Shown here: positions 51,780-62,721 of the stretch, one piece after another
Layout of the letters: each line of letters opens with the position of its first letter
Numbering within the stretch: the stretch's first letter is position 1
NCBI GenBank assembly: GCA_029204225.1
Contig: CM055098.1
Location: 13,481,815 to 13,545,814, forward strand
Length of the DNA: 64,000 nucleotides
Reading direction: 5' to 3'
Source: Diphasiastrum complanatum
Lineage: Eukaryota; Streptophyta; Lycopodiopsida; Lycopodiales; Lycopodiaceae
Notes under the pieces: model-generated
Database searches by the model: none
What the model was told of the DNA's origin: nothing
The model's input: only the letters and a program-made list of their open reading frames with translations
Translations under genes and position numbers: made by a program

Positions 51780-52800
51780 ATGACAACTCTAAGCGAGAGT
51801 GTCCTCAATGAGTCAAGCAAATTGGAAGGAGCCGACAACTATGTAGTTTGGAAATTCAAACTGAACAATATTTTGATGGAAAAGGAGCTATGGGAGATCG
51901 TGACAGGTGAAGAGACAAGGCCATTGATTGAAGAAGATCAACGGGCATTTGACAGGAGAAAACAGAAAGCACAAAATGTCATCAACTTATCAGTTAGAGA
52001 TGCAATTATTCCCTACATTTCGGATTCATAAGGACCAAAAGAAACATGGGATACGTTGAAGGCATTGTTTGAGATCACAAACACATCTCAAGTGCTATTC
52101 TTGAAGACGAGGCTGCACACATTGTGGATGGAGGATGGTGCAACTATTGTTGATCACCTACTGAAGATCAAAGAGATTCGTGACCAAATTAGCAATAGTT
52201 GGAGAGCGAGTACAAGATCATGAGATCGTGCAGTTGACATTGAATAGTTTGAGTGAGTCACATCAAATGTTTGTGACAAGTATAGCCACACGGGAAAATC
52301 TTCCAACCTATGAAGAGTTAGGTGGATTGCTTTTGCAAGAAGAACAACGTAAAGAGAACTTGAGTCATCGCAACAGGGGATTTGATCAAGCTCTTGCAGT
52401 CAGGGGACGTGGTGGTAGATTTGGTCATGGAAGACACCAATCAAGAGGTGAAAACTCAAATCGTGGATCATTCCAACAATCTCAAGAACAATCCAATGAT
52501 GTCCCAAATCGAGGCAATTGGAATCAAGGCCGAGGTCAAGGACACGGCTACTCTAGGCAAAATAAACCTGAAAATTGTAGGTATTGCAACAAACCTGGCC
52601 ACTGGGAGCATGAATGCTTCAAGAAACAGAAGCAGATGGAACAAAGAAAAGACAAAGGGCAAGTGGAAAATTATGCTGATCAACATCAATTTGATGATTA
52701 TTATTATGAAAACAATTATACTGATCAACATCAATACGATGATGATCAATATGAAGATGATACAGGTGAGAGCTCAAAATTGTTCATTACAACATCAATG
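51780..52800 (+). pseudogene. Copia gag of the nested element
   Basis: ATG 51780: MTTLSESVLNESSKLEGADN then YVVWKFKLNNILMEKELWEI. Stop at 52029, then WDTLKALFEITNTSQVLFLK, and a frameshift near 52185 to VGERVQDHEIVQLTLNSLSE. A Gly/Arg/Asn/Gln-rich segment leads to an intact zinc knuckle CRYCNKPGHWEHEC, then an acidic Tyr/Asp-rich stretch (DYYYENNYTDQHQYDDD). A different lineage from the UBN2 gags nearby, closer to the 39667 type. Confidence 0.9.
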
Positions 52801-53606
52801 ACAAGTGATGAAACCAAGGATACCTGGTACATTGATAGCAGTGCATGCAAGCACATGACTTCAAGGAAAGAGTGGTTTTTAGAACTCAAGGAAACTCACA
52901 ATGGTGATGAAGTTGGACAAGCCGATGGCAAATTGCTATCTGTTAAAGGAGTTGGAATGGAATAATGAAGTTAGCCAGTGGAAAGATAAAGCAGATAAGC
53001 AATGTACAATATGTACTTGGCTTAGCTAACAATCTACTATCTGTTGGGACGATGGCTGATCAACAACTCAAGGTTGAGTTTGACAGCGACAAATGTCATG
53101 TCAAAGACATCAAGAATCACTACAAAGTGATTGCTACAGGAGCTAGAGTCAACGGGAATTGACTCTACAAATTGAATGCGAGATCTTTTGCTCAAGCTAT
53201 GGTAAGCACGATTGATAGTCGAAGTGATCTTTGGCATCAACGATTCGATCATATTAGTGCTCAAAGTTTACAGATTCTCAAAAGAGGTAATCTAGTTATA
53301 GGATTGCCTGATATTTCTTTTGAAGGAAAAATTTGTGAAGGTTGCATTTTGGGAAAACAACACAGAGAGAGGTTTCCCAAAAGTGGAGCAAGGAGAGCCA
53401 GTGGCATCCTAGATCTTGTCCACAGTGATCTATGTGGACCTATGCCGACTAGATCTCTTAGTGGCTAATATTACTTTATCACCTTCATTGATGATTATAG
53501 CAGATGCATTTGGATTTATTTCATAATCAGGAAGTCAGATGCTTTTGCTAAGTTCAAGAAATTCAAGGCATTAGTTGAAAAGCAAACAGGATGTTGCATC
53601 AAAACT
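52801..53606 (+). pseudogene. Copia protease and pre-integrase of the nested element
   Basis: TWYIDSSACKHMTSRKEWFL: the protease DSG is DSS, so the active site is altered. A stop/shift at 52963 is followed by ISNVQYVLGLANNLLSVGTM. After a TGA at 53161 come SDLWHQRFDHISAQSLQI and CEGCILGKQHRERFP, then LDLVHSDLCGPM (first integrase Asp) and a stop at 53466. Confidence 0.9.
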
Positions 53607-54578
53607 TTGAGATCTGGTGGAGGTGGTGAGTATTTTTCGACAGAATTTATTGATTTCTGCAAAGATCAAGGGATCAAGAGGCAAACTACAACACCTTATT
53701 CACCACAGCAAAATGGAGTTGCAGAACAAAAGAACAGATCTATTGTTGAAATGGCTAGGGCAATGCTCAAAAGCAAGGGTCTGCTAAACACCTTTTGGGC
53801 AGAAGCTTGTAGCACAGCTACGCACATCCTGAATCGGTGTCTTACAAAATCCGTGGAAGGTAAGACACCTCATGAAGCTATTACTAGAAAGAAACCTAAT
53901 ATTTCTCATTTGAGAGTATTTGGTTGTGATGCTTATGCTCATATTCCTGATGAGAAACGAAGAAAATTGGATGCAAAAGCTATCAAGTGTATTTTCCTTG
54001 GATATGATGAGAAGGCCAAGGCATGTAGGATGCACGACACAAATGCACAGAAGCTTGTAATTTCTAGAGATGCTACGTTTGATGAGATGGGCCAAGGTGA
54101 ACAATATGAAGTAATCACTGAATCTTTTGATGAGGGAGCGAAAGTACAGGTCAAGAAGGAAGTGGATTTTGATATAGAAAATCCATTGGACAAAGGCAAG
54201 CCTGATGTTGAAATTCCCAAGAGAGTACCTAAATGGTACTTATCAGTCACAGATGGTGCAAAGAAGGGATATACTCCCGAATCTAGTGAGCAGGGAGAGC
54301 TTAGAAGATCAAGTAGAAATCAAAAACCTCTTGCGAGATTAGAGATGAATCTAGCCCTAATGGGTTCTGTGCTCAAGGCTCAAGAACCAAAAACTTTTGA
54401 TAAAGCAAAGGAGCACGAGGAGTGGCGTGAAGCTATGGAAATAGAAATGGAAGCTATATCACAAAATAGGACTTGGAACTTGGTTGAGCTACCTGATGGT
54501 AAGACACCTATCACTTGCAAATGGATATACAAAATCAAATATGGAGCTGATGGGCAACTCAACAAATACAAAACATAG
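53607..54578 (+). pseudogene. Copia integrase and RT start of the nested element
   Basis: Opens with LRSGGGGEYFSTEFID, where copia integrases have LRSD.GGEY, so the second catalytic Asp is Gly. PQQNGVAEQKNRSI keeps the catalytic Glu. Then FGCDAYAHIPDEKRRKLDAK, linker GELRRSSRNQKPL, and RT start EWREAMEIEMEAISQNRTWN and ITCKWIYKIKYGADGQLNKY, with a TAG at 54576 immediately before LVARGFEQQEGIDFEK. Confidence 0.92.
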
Positions 54579-55639
54579 TTGGTTGCAAGAGGATTTGAGC
54601 AGCAGGAAGGTATTGATTTTGAGAAAACCTTCGCACCCGTGGCTAAGATGGTAACTATACGTTCTATCATTGTTATTTTGCTTTCTATGGTTGGAAGATC
54701 CAACAAATGGATGTTAAATCTGCTTTTCTTAATGGAGTGCTAGATGAAGAGGTGTACTTAGTACAACTTCAAGGACTTATTGAAACAGGGAGAGAGCACC
54801 TTGTTTGTAAGCTCAACAAAGCTATTTATGGATTGAAGCAAGCACCACGGGCATGGTACTCTTGCATTGATGAACACTTTAAGCGAAGGGGAATGGTAAA
54901 GAGTGATGCTGATCCTAATCTTTACATTCTAAGGCAAGATTCAGATATAGTGTTCATTGTGCTGTACGTGGATGATTTGATTATTACAAGAAGTAATGAG
55001 AGCTTAATTGATGAAATCAAATCAGATATTTCCAATGCTTTTGACATGAGCGATCGAGGATTAGTGCACTATTGTCTTGGCATTGAAGTATGGGAAAAGG
55101 AAGATGTGGTCTTTCTTACACAAAGCAAATATGCACGAGATTTGCTTTATAACTTCAATATGCAGGATTGTAAGCCTTTGAGTACACCTATGGATGTCAA
55201 CACGAAGCTTACTGCATATGATGAATCAGAGAAAGTGGATGCTTATTTGTATAGACAACTGGTGGGTAGTTTGATTTATTTGACACACACACGACCTGAT
55301 ACTTCTTATGTTGTTGGTGTTGTTAGTCAATTTATGCAAGATCCTAGTCAAACACACTGGAAGTCTGCTAAACGTATTCTCAGATACATTCGAGGGGCAT
55401 CAAATTTTGGTTTGAAGTATGATCCAATATTGATAGGATATACAGATGATGATTGGGCAGGTAATATTGATGACATAAGGTCTACCAGTGGTCATACATT
55501 TAGTTATGGTACAATTGCAGTTTCATGGAGCAACAAAAAGCAATCTATAGTAGCCTTATCCTCGATGGAAGTTGAATATCGAGCACTCAACAATGCTGCA
55601 CAAGAAGCGGATGGTTACAAAGATTGCTTGTGGATTTAG
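54579..55639 (+). pseudogene. Copia reverse transcriptase/RNase H of the nested element
   Basis: LVARGFEQQEGIDFEKTFAP, a one-base shift near 54680, then MDVKSAFLNGVLDEEVYLVQ, IYGLKQAPRAWYS, IVLYVDDLIITRSN (YVDD intact), VHYCLGIEV, LVGSLIYLTHTRPDTSYVVG and RNase H IGYTDDDWAGNIDDIRSTSG, IVALSSMEVEYRALNNAAQE. About 310 codons are continuous. The frame shifts at 55620 into the last RNase H part. Confidence 0.93.
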
Positions 55640-55914
55640 GTCAACCACAGGTGGATGCAACTACTATATCTTGCGACAATCAAAGTTGCATTCACCTTGC
55701 CAAAAATCCAATTTTACATGCTCGAACCAAGCACATCGAAATACATTATCATTTTATTCGAGAGAAAATTCTTGATGGAGCCATTGATCTTGTTTTCTGT
55801 AAATTTGAAGATCAAGTGGCAGATATTTTTACTAAGTCATTAGGTAGATGTAAATTTGAAAAGTTTTGTACTCTACTAGGAATAGAAGAATGTAATTTTA
55901 TCATTGAGGGAGAG
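55624..55914 (+). pseudogene. Copia RNase H C-terminus of the nested element
   Basis: ISCDNQSCIHLAKNPILHAR, TKHIEIHYHFIREKILDGAI and QVADIFTKSLGRCKFEKF, the conserved end of copia RNase H (catalytic Asp in CDNQ). The polypurine tract overlaps the final codons and the LTR starts at 55915. Confidence 0.92.
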
Positions 55915-56174
55915 TGTTAGAAATCAATGATAAACTTCATTGTTACACTTCTTAGGTATTGTTTACGATGTACTTTATTACTAGATGTAACTAGTCGTTG
56001 GCTAGTCTAGTAGTCTACTCCTAGGTCTCCCTCTCTATCAGGGTTCATGGTTTATATGTACATTTTACATTCAGTATGTTGTAGTGTGATAGATTGATAG
56101 TGTGCGTTCTTCTTCCGGCTTCTTTGGTGATTGCTTATGGTGAATGCTTGATGTTCCATTTCTGATTGTTGATA
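55915..56174 (+). repeat. 3' LTR of the nested copia
   Basis: Starts TGTTAGAAATCAATG, ends GATTGTTGATA, and is followed by target duplication GGTGC. Confidence 0.95.
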
Positions 56175-56179
56175 GGTGC

Positions 56180-56427
56180 ATGTATGTACTGATCTCTCTT
56201 AACACTGCATTGGCTACATTCATTTTTATAAAATGAAGTGCAATTCTGGTTCTTTTGTGAAATGCTGTAGCTTCATTAGGTGCAGCAGATTCTTCTTCAC
56301 CTCCACTCACAATATCCATTACATCTTGTAGAATCAGTAATGATTCTATTCTGATCTTCCACATCACATAATTAGAAGATGTTAATCTCTCACTATGCTC
56401 CAAGAAATGTGAACCATATAAAGTCAT
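56180..56427 (-). pseudogene. Copia gag N-terminus, part upstream of the nested insertion
   Basis: ATG at 56427: MTLYGSHFLEHSERLTSSNY, VMWKIRIESLLILQDVMDIV and RIALHFIKMNVANAVLREIS, then the target site of the nested copia. Joins in order with 50586-50207. 56428-57178 is its leader, containing TTTCACACGTGTGAG (56991-57005). Confidence 0.9.
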
Positions 56428-57178
56428 CTTCTCTATGAGAAATTCTAGTAATGGAGTTGAAAGGATGTTGCTTACTATCTCAATCTAGGATCTAACACTG
56501 ATGTTGATCCAACCTATGAAATGTAGCAACAGATTTGAGAACAAATCCTCAACACAAAAAATCAATCTATCTTGAATTTGGATCTTGTTTCAGTCACAAA
56601 AAAGAAGCACATGCAAGTAAGAAGTCTATCTCTCCCACGAGTTTCAAAGTACTAATAAACTCTCTAGGAACTTACTTTCAACTCAAACATAGTGATTTGT
56701 GTGAAATGAAAGTCTAAGACCTCAGAGCACTCACTTATATCCAATTCTACATGATTGACAATGAAAATTGATGAAAATGGTGAAAAGAACTGATGTGTGC
56801 TCACTTTGGCATATCCCACAAGTTGAGTACTCTCTCACACTCTCTCATTGCCTAAAACTCTTCTAAAAATAAACCAAATTGATTTAGAAACACAAGCAAC
56901 ACATTCTACTCTTCAATACCTATCCAACAAGCAATAGAACATCAAATTTGGATCAAATCTAGAGAAGTAGCACTCATTTAATGAGGGCTGATTTCACACG
57001 TGTGAGCTCTCTGTCCGTATAGAGGCTCTGTTGGAGCAGATCAGCTCGTTTTGACCCACTTATGATCCATAGATAGCTTGTCTCTCAGCGAGTTTGAATC
57101 TCTCTCCCAAATCCGAGTTTCTGCAAGCAAAGACACTGAAGATCTGATGTATACACTCTCACCTCTTCAAAGCATGAA

Positions 57179-57190
57179 GCTCTGATACCA
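57179..57190 (-). other. Primer-binding site, initiator tRNA-Met
   Basis: GCTCTGATACCA on the plus strand, directly left of the LTR terminus TGTGAAG at 57191. Confidence 0.92.
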
Positions 57191-57286
57191 TGTGAAGTTT
57201 TTAGCAATTGTGAACTTCACCATACACCCTACAGGACCTTACTGAGTTGTTGTGATTGCACAAGATTGATCAGAGAACAGTGTACT
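57191..57286 (-). repeat. Truncated 5' LTR of the minus-strand copia
   Basis: The 96 bases match 46705-46800 (TGTGAAGTTTTTAGCA..., ...CAGAGAACAGTRTACTT). They stop exactly where the gypsy LTR begins. Confidence 0.93.
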
Positions 57287-58367
57287 TGTTACATACCTAT
57301 ATAACTAGCAGTACTTCAGACCCCTAGTAGTCCATTTAGTGTTGGGGGCTAAATGACAAGGTACCCTTAGGATTAAGGGTATGTGCCCTTGGATAAGGGC
57401 ATGCAAGTGACTATACCTTAGTTGGAGGTATGGAGTCACGTGACCCTTGGATAAGGGGTACCCTTAGTACTAAGGGTAGGTGTCTTAGATTAAGGTACTA
57501 GTGTCCTTGGTTAAGGGCAAGTAGGTGTCTATGCCTTGGATGGAGGTATGGAACCTAGAGAGGTGTTAGAAAGTCATTGGATGACTATTTTTCTAAACCT
57601 TGGGCCTCAACCTTGAACCATATCACTTTATTGGTCTAGGACCAAAGTATACTTGCACAACTTGGGCAATGGGACCTAGTAGGAGGGCGCCCTTCTAAAG
57701 TGTCCATTGAGTTTCCAACTCCCACAAGAAAGGCATTCTTAGAGTCATAGGTTATGGAAGGAGTCTCTTGACATTCCATAAGCCTATGGAGACTCTTGGA
57801 AATTCTTTAACTCCCCTAGGCTTCTCTCTCTCTCTCATTGGATGAGCATGGAACTCCATACTGCATTGGAGGGGTCCATGGGCCATCTATATGAGGGTAG
57901 TAGGGCACCCATTGGGAGGGGGAGATCTCTCTTGTTTGCTTTGCTTATGCTCTAGTGTTGCTACTAGTGTGTAGAGTGCTTTCTTGTAGTAATATGTTTG
58001 AGGTTTGGATCTTGCTTATGGTATGGGACATAAGTAGGGTTTGGATCTTGAGAATGCTATGGAGTGTTGTGGTATGCTTGTGATTTATTTATGGTTAGCA
58101 AGGGGGTGCTAGATAGGTCTTGCTTGGAGCTTGGATCTACCTATGGTTGGATGGTGAATACTTGAGGCCAGCTTGTTATCTATCTTTGTGTTTAAAGAGT
58201 AGGGACACAGGTGGAGGAGAGATACTTGGAGGCTTGCAGATCCTTACTTGTAGGTGGAGGCATCCTAGCTTGGAGTTGGGGAGCATCTTGAAGCTTGCAG
58301 GTTGCTTGGAGGACATTTGGAGGCTCTACCTTGGATTTGGAGGTCTTCCTCACCTCTACTTGTAAAA
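57287..58367 (+). repeat. 5' LTR of the gypsy element
   Basis: Contains recurring CCCTTGGATAAGGG / CCCTTAGGATTAAGGG near-palindromes at about 57363-57510 and CTTGGAGGCTTGCAG words at 58225-58320. Confidence 0.92.
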
Positions 58368-58368
58368 G

Positions 58369-58380
58369 TGGTATCAGAGC
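58369..58380 (+). other. Primer-binding site, initiator tRNA-Met
   Basis: TGGTATCAGAGC one base after the LTR end. Confidence 0.92.
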
Positions 58381-58589
58381 TAGACAAAGGATGGTAACCT
58401 TTCTAACCTTCTTCAAGTTCTATTAAGATCACCAACTAAATTTTTTTGGGGAAGATTATAGGCTTTTCTAGTTGTAGGAAGCTTGTAGTTGAAGTACCCA
58501 ATGAATCTAGTTCTTTTGGGAAGAGAGTCATGATGCTTATAGAATTGTTTAGGGGCTGATTTATGATCATGTAAGAGAAGTTTTAAAGT

Positions 58590-59400
58590 GTGATATTGTC
58601 AGTGACCATGACCCAAAATTCACTGGGAATGTTGGCAAGCAGTATTTGAAAAGTTGGAAACAACTTTAAGTTTGAGTTCTACAGATCATCCGAAATCAGA
58701 CGGCAAACGGAAAGGACCAATCAGACGATGGAGGATATGCTTCGAGCATATGTGGGCCATCGACAATCTGATTAGGAACAGTACCTTCCATTGGTGGAAT
58801 TTGCATATAACAGTGCAAAACATTCAGTGACCAGATTCAGCCCTTTCATGCTTATGTATGGTTTTCAATCTCGATCACCAATTAGTGTTGGCATGAAAAA
58901 CCTACGGGTGCAAGCCACAGTTCATTTCCTTGCGGATTTGCAAGAAATGTTACAGCTGGCTAAAGATAGCATAAGAAGTGCCCAGGACAGGCTATGCTGA
59001 TCTATCTCGGAAGCACAAGGTATTCATGGTTAACGATTGGGTGTTTTTGAGAGTCCCTAGTCACTCTAGGGGCTTGAAAACTATTAAGTGTGCAAAGTTG
59101 GTACCTAGGTATTAGGGTCCTTTTAAGGTTATCCAAGTGATAAACAAGGTCGCATACAAACTAGACCTTCCAGCTAACATTGGAATTCATCATGTTTTCC
59201 ACGTTAGTAAGTTGAAACCCTCATTGGGGGTTGGGGAGACCTGGTCCCTGTGGAAGATCTAGTGGAACTTCTTTGTGATGAGTCTGTGAGTGGACCACCT
59301 GAACCCAAGGCGATTGTTAATAGCTGGCAGAGAACTCTACGGAGTTGAGTGCTTCAAGAATTTTTAGCCAGGTGGAGGGGCAAATCAAAAGAGGAGGATA
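58590..59400 (+). pseudogene. Gypsy integrase C-terminal half
   Basis: DIVSDHDPKFTGN (second catalytic Asp region) near 58590, SSTDHPKSDG, then in another frame MVEFAYNSAKHSVTRFSPFM and LMYGFQSRSPIS at 58791-58900, and LADLQEMLQLAKDSIRSAQD. Later [36 protein letters not shown] and KPSLGVG, the gypsy C-terminal barrel. Several stops. Paralogous to the integrase at 19503-20456. Confidence 0.88.
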
Positions 59401-59481
59401 CCTGAGAAAATGAGACTGATCTCCAGAAGAATTTTCCAAATTTTTTCCTACAAAGAAATATTTAAGTGTAGGGGGAAGGAA

Positions 59482-60563
59482 TGTTACATACCTATGTAAC
59501 TAGCAGTACTTCAGACCCCTAATAGTCCATTTAGTGTTGGGGGCTAAATGGAAAGGTACCCTTAGAATTAAGGGTTTGTGCCCTTGGATAAGGGCAAACA
59601 AGTGACTATACCTTAGTTGGAGGTATGGAGTCACGTGACCTTTGGATAAGAGGTACCCTTAGTATTAAGGATAGGTACCTTAGATTAAGGTACTAGTGTC
59701 CTTAGTTAAGGGCAAGTAGGTGTCTATGCCTTGGATGGAGGTATGGAACCTAGTGAGGTTGTAGAAAGTCATTGGATGACTATTTTTCTAAAACCTTGGG
59801 CCTCAACCTTGAACCATATCACTTTATTGGTCTAGGACCAAAGTATACATGCACAACTTGGGCAATGGGACCTAGTAGGAGGGCGCCCTTCTAAAGTATC
59901 CATTGAGTTCCCAACTCCCACAAGAAAGGCATTCAAAGAATCATAGGTTATGGAAGGAGTCTCTTGACCTTCCATAAGCCTATGGAGGCTCTTGGAGATT
60001 CTTTAACTCTTCTAGGCTTCTCTCTCTCTCTCATTGGATGTGCATGGAACTCCATAGTGCATTGGAGGGATTCATGGGCCATCTATATGAGGGTAGTAGG
60101 GCACCCATTGGGAGGGGAAGATCTCTCTTGTTTGCTTTGCTTATGCTCTAGTATTGCTACTAGTGTGTAGAGTTCTTTCTTGTGGTAGTATGGTTAAGGT
60201 TTGAATCTTGCTTATGGTATGGGACATAAGTAGGGTTTGGATCTTGAATATGCTATGGAGTGTTGTGGTATATTTGTGATTTGTTTATGGTTAGCAAGGG
60301 GGTGCTAGATAGGTCTTGCATGGAGCTTGGATCTAGTTATGGTTGGGTGGTGAATACTTAAGGCCAGCTTGTTATCTATCATTTGGTTTAAAGAGTAGGG
60401 ACACAGGTGGAAGAGAGATCCTTGGAGGCTTGCAGGTCCTTACTTGCAGGTGGAGGCATCCTAGCTTGGAGTCCGGGAGCATCTTGAAGCTTGCAGGTTG
60501 CTTGGAGGACATTTGGAGGCTCTACCTTGGATTTGGGAGACTTCCTCACCTCTACTTGTAAAA
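59482..60563 (+). repeat. 3' LTR of the gypsy element
   Basis: TGTTACATACCTATGTAAC at the start, TACTTGTAAAA at the end. Same length as the 5' copy within a base or so. Confidence 0.92.
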
Positions 60564-60938
60564 AACTCACTATTCAAAAGCGCAAGCATCTTATTCTTGT
60601 CATCTTGGTTTTGTTGCTTCCAACAAGTGAATAAGTTATGGCCAAAATATTTGAGAGCCAGGTTGTGCATCCTATTGATGATGACGTTGCCTTTGGTATC
60701 CTTGATGATCTTATAAATTATAAAACAAATTGGATGATTCCTCCGATGGGACATCCATCGAAGGACTACCTCTATTGGAATCGGGCTCCTCTTCAAAAAG
60801 ACGGAGATCTTTCAATCTTTGTCTCTCATCAGGAGATAGCAAACCATAAAAGTCCGCAATTCGATCGGAACCGGATCCTCCTCTTGCACTAGAAGAAGAT
60901 CTTGGTCTTCTCCTAGAACCACTACCACTAGAAGACAT
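60564..60938 (-). pseudogene. Unrecognised truncated ORF cut by the gypsy 3' LTR
   Basis: ATG on the minus strand at 60938: MSSSGSGSRRRPRSSSSARG, then DRIADFYGLLSPDERQRLKD and FEEEPDSNRGSPSMDVPSEE. A stop at about 60712 comes after SSNLFYNL. The overlapping frame continues with INRMHNLALKYFGHNLFTCW and KQQNQDDKNKMLALLNSEF up to the LTR edge at 60563. A Ser/Arg-rich start followed by '..K.F...W......K..ML..L' resembles uncharacterised N-terminal regions of plant transposon proteins (CACTA/En-Spm type), but I cannot confirm this. Its 5' leader on this strand is the long CT-rich block. Confidence 0.4.
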
Positions 60939-61062
60939 TGTGTGTGTAAAGAGGGAGAAAAGAGAGAGATAAAAGCTTAACAAATGTAAAGAAAAAAAAA
61001 AGAGCTTGAGAAAAAGAGAAAGCTTGAGAAAGAGAGAGCTTAAGAAAAGTAAAACTTCAAAT

Positions 61063-61538
<476 letters not shown>

Positions 61539-61542
<4 letters not shown>

Positions 61543-61937
61543 ATCACTAACACAATGAAAGCAATAACACTATGCAAAAAACTAGTGAAGAAATGCATGG
61601 CACTGCCACGACAATTTTTGCCATGCGTGAAAAAAAAAATTATTTTTTAATGTCGTCGTAGTTTGATGGCCTGCAAGGTTACAAAATGCAATTTTTTTTT
61701 GTGCCCACAGCTTGCAAGGTGTCAAAATGTAATTGTGTGCAAAAAAAAAATCATTACTTTAGTTATTAAAAAAAAGGGTGAGAATTCGTTTACAAAATAT
61801 AAAAATTTAAATGTCTTGTCTCATTCTTTTAAGGACAAGTGAAAGTGAGACAAGACATTTGATGTTTTCATTTTAGAAGACAATTTTTAAAATAATAAGA
61901 CATTAAATTTAAGAAATTTACAAGATTATCTTAGAAC
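61539..61937. other. AT-rich DNA, nothing recognised
   Basis: Homopolymer-rich, and no coding or repeat signature beyond short A and T runs. An imperfect inverted pair CAAATGTCTTGTCTC / GAGACAAGACATTTG lies at about 61809-61862. Confidence 0.5.
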
Positions 61938-62300
61938 TTATAAAAGAATAAAGAATAGTATGACATATTTTAAGTTTTTTTTTAATTTAGTCTTTAGAAG
62001 TAGAGCACTAGTTCCCATGACATGGTGTTTGTTGTTATCACCAAGAATGACTTCTCTTTCGCCATTGGACATCTTGTAGTCCTTTAGGACCTTCTTTTTG
62101 CACTTGATGTGTGACGTGGCCCCAATGTCTATGACAATCTTCAAATTTGAGCATGCATTGTGTACATCTCTTGCTGCTATAGCTTGTACCAGCGATCAAA
62201 TGTTGGGTGACCCTTCTTTTTGCAATGAATGCAGACGTTGTTGGGAGTTCCCCAACATTCTCGTGCACCCACCTAAGTTCGTGGCTCGAAGTGGTCACGA
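61938..62300 (-). pseudogene. Copia zinc knuckle and protease fragment
   Basis: Minus strand near 62240: NVCIHCKKKGHPTFD, a CX2CX4H knuckle. After a shift comes 62144-61938, MKIVIDIGATSHIKCKKKVL, where the protease DSGATSH motif reads DIGATSH, then KMSNGEREVILGDNNKHHVM and GTSALLL. Short, multi-frame and inactive. Confidence 0.8.
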
Positions 62301-62577
62301 CTATCTTTAAAACAAATAGCATGACTTCAAAAACTTTCAAAAGCAAAAACTTCAAAAACTCCAAAACTTTCAAAATCTTCAAGCACCAACTCTAAGCATC
62401 AAAAGCATCAAATGATCTTCAAGATCAAAGCTCCAAACAGTACAACTAGTGAGGAATTTCTTCTAGAAAGTTAGAAACTACCACATCTATGTTCTAAAAA
62501 ATAGTCCGACAGACTTGCAACTCTTCCTGTAGCTAAACAACTATTGCATGTCTGATCCATAGCATTCGCAATTCATT
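62301..62577. other. Unassigned DNA with AACTTCAAAA-type repeats
   Basis: CAAAAACTTTCAAAAGCAAAAACTTCAAAAACTCC-like wording at 62325-62400 is a simple degenerate repeat. No gene seen. Confidence 0.5.
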
Positions 62578-62721
62578 TTGATTATGATGAACCTGTTGCA
62601 AAGCTTGTGACTATTAGATCAATCATATGTCTTGCTACTTCTTTCAAATGGGAGCTCTTCCAACTTGATGCGACAAATGCTTTCTTGAATGGATTCTTGG
62701 AAGAGGAAATCTACATGTGCA
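62578..62721 (+). pseudogene. Copia RT fragment, plus strand
   Basis: DYDEPVAKLVTIRSIICLAT, FKWELFQLDATNAFLNGFLE and EEIYMC closely match 30497-30645 of the 26497 element (LVTIRLIICLATIFKWELF). It ends abruptly where minus-strand RT sequence begins. Confidence 0.87.

Larger units (their letters stand above)
50587..56174 (+). mobile_element. Complete degenerate copia nested inside another copia
   Basis: 5,588 bp with 260-bp LTRs (50587-50846 and 55915-56174) and a perfect 5-bp target duplication GGTGC (50582-50586 and 56175-56179). PBS TGGTATCAGAGC at 50847; polypurine tract ATTGAGGGAGAG before 55915. It lies in the opposite orientation within the gag of the 46705-57286 element. By eye the LTRs differ at about 17 of 260 positions (about 6.5%). 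Pol has several stops, and integrase has lost its second catalytic Asp. Confidence 0.96.
46705..57286 (-). mobile_element. Minus-strand copia host of two later insertions
   Basis: Read right to left: truncated 5' LTR (57191-57286), PBS (57179-57190), leader, gag start (56427-56180), a plus-strand copia inserted at 50587-56174, gag continuation (50599-50207), protease (50280-49606), pre-integrase, a MITE-like insertion (49018-49425), integrase, a deleted RT, RNase H end, and 3' LTR (46705-47437). The two LTR pieces match over their shared 96 bases with about ten differences. Gag and pol resume on the far sides of both insertions, so this is the oldest of the three elements. The right end is destroyed by the gypsy at 57287. 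Confidence 0.9.
57287..60563 (+). mobile_element. Internally deleted Ty3/gypsy element with two long LTRs
   Basis: LTRs at 57287-58367 and 59482-60563 (about 1,081 bp each; TGTTACATACC ... TACTTGTAAAA), PBS TGGTATCAGAGC at 58369, and only about 1.1 kb of internal sequence holding the end of integrase. Gag, protease, RT and RNase H are gone. A polypurine tract GTAGGGGGAAGGA precedes the 3' LTR. The flanks do not match: left GTACT, right AACTC. The left flank is a copia LTR that does not continue on the right. Confidence 0.92.
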
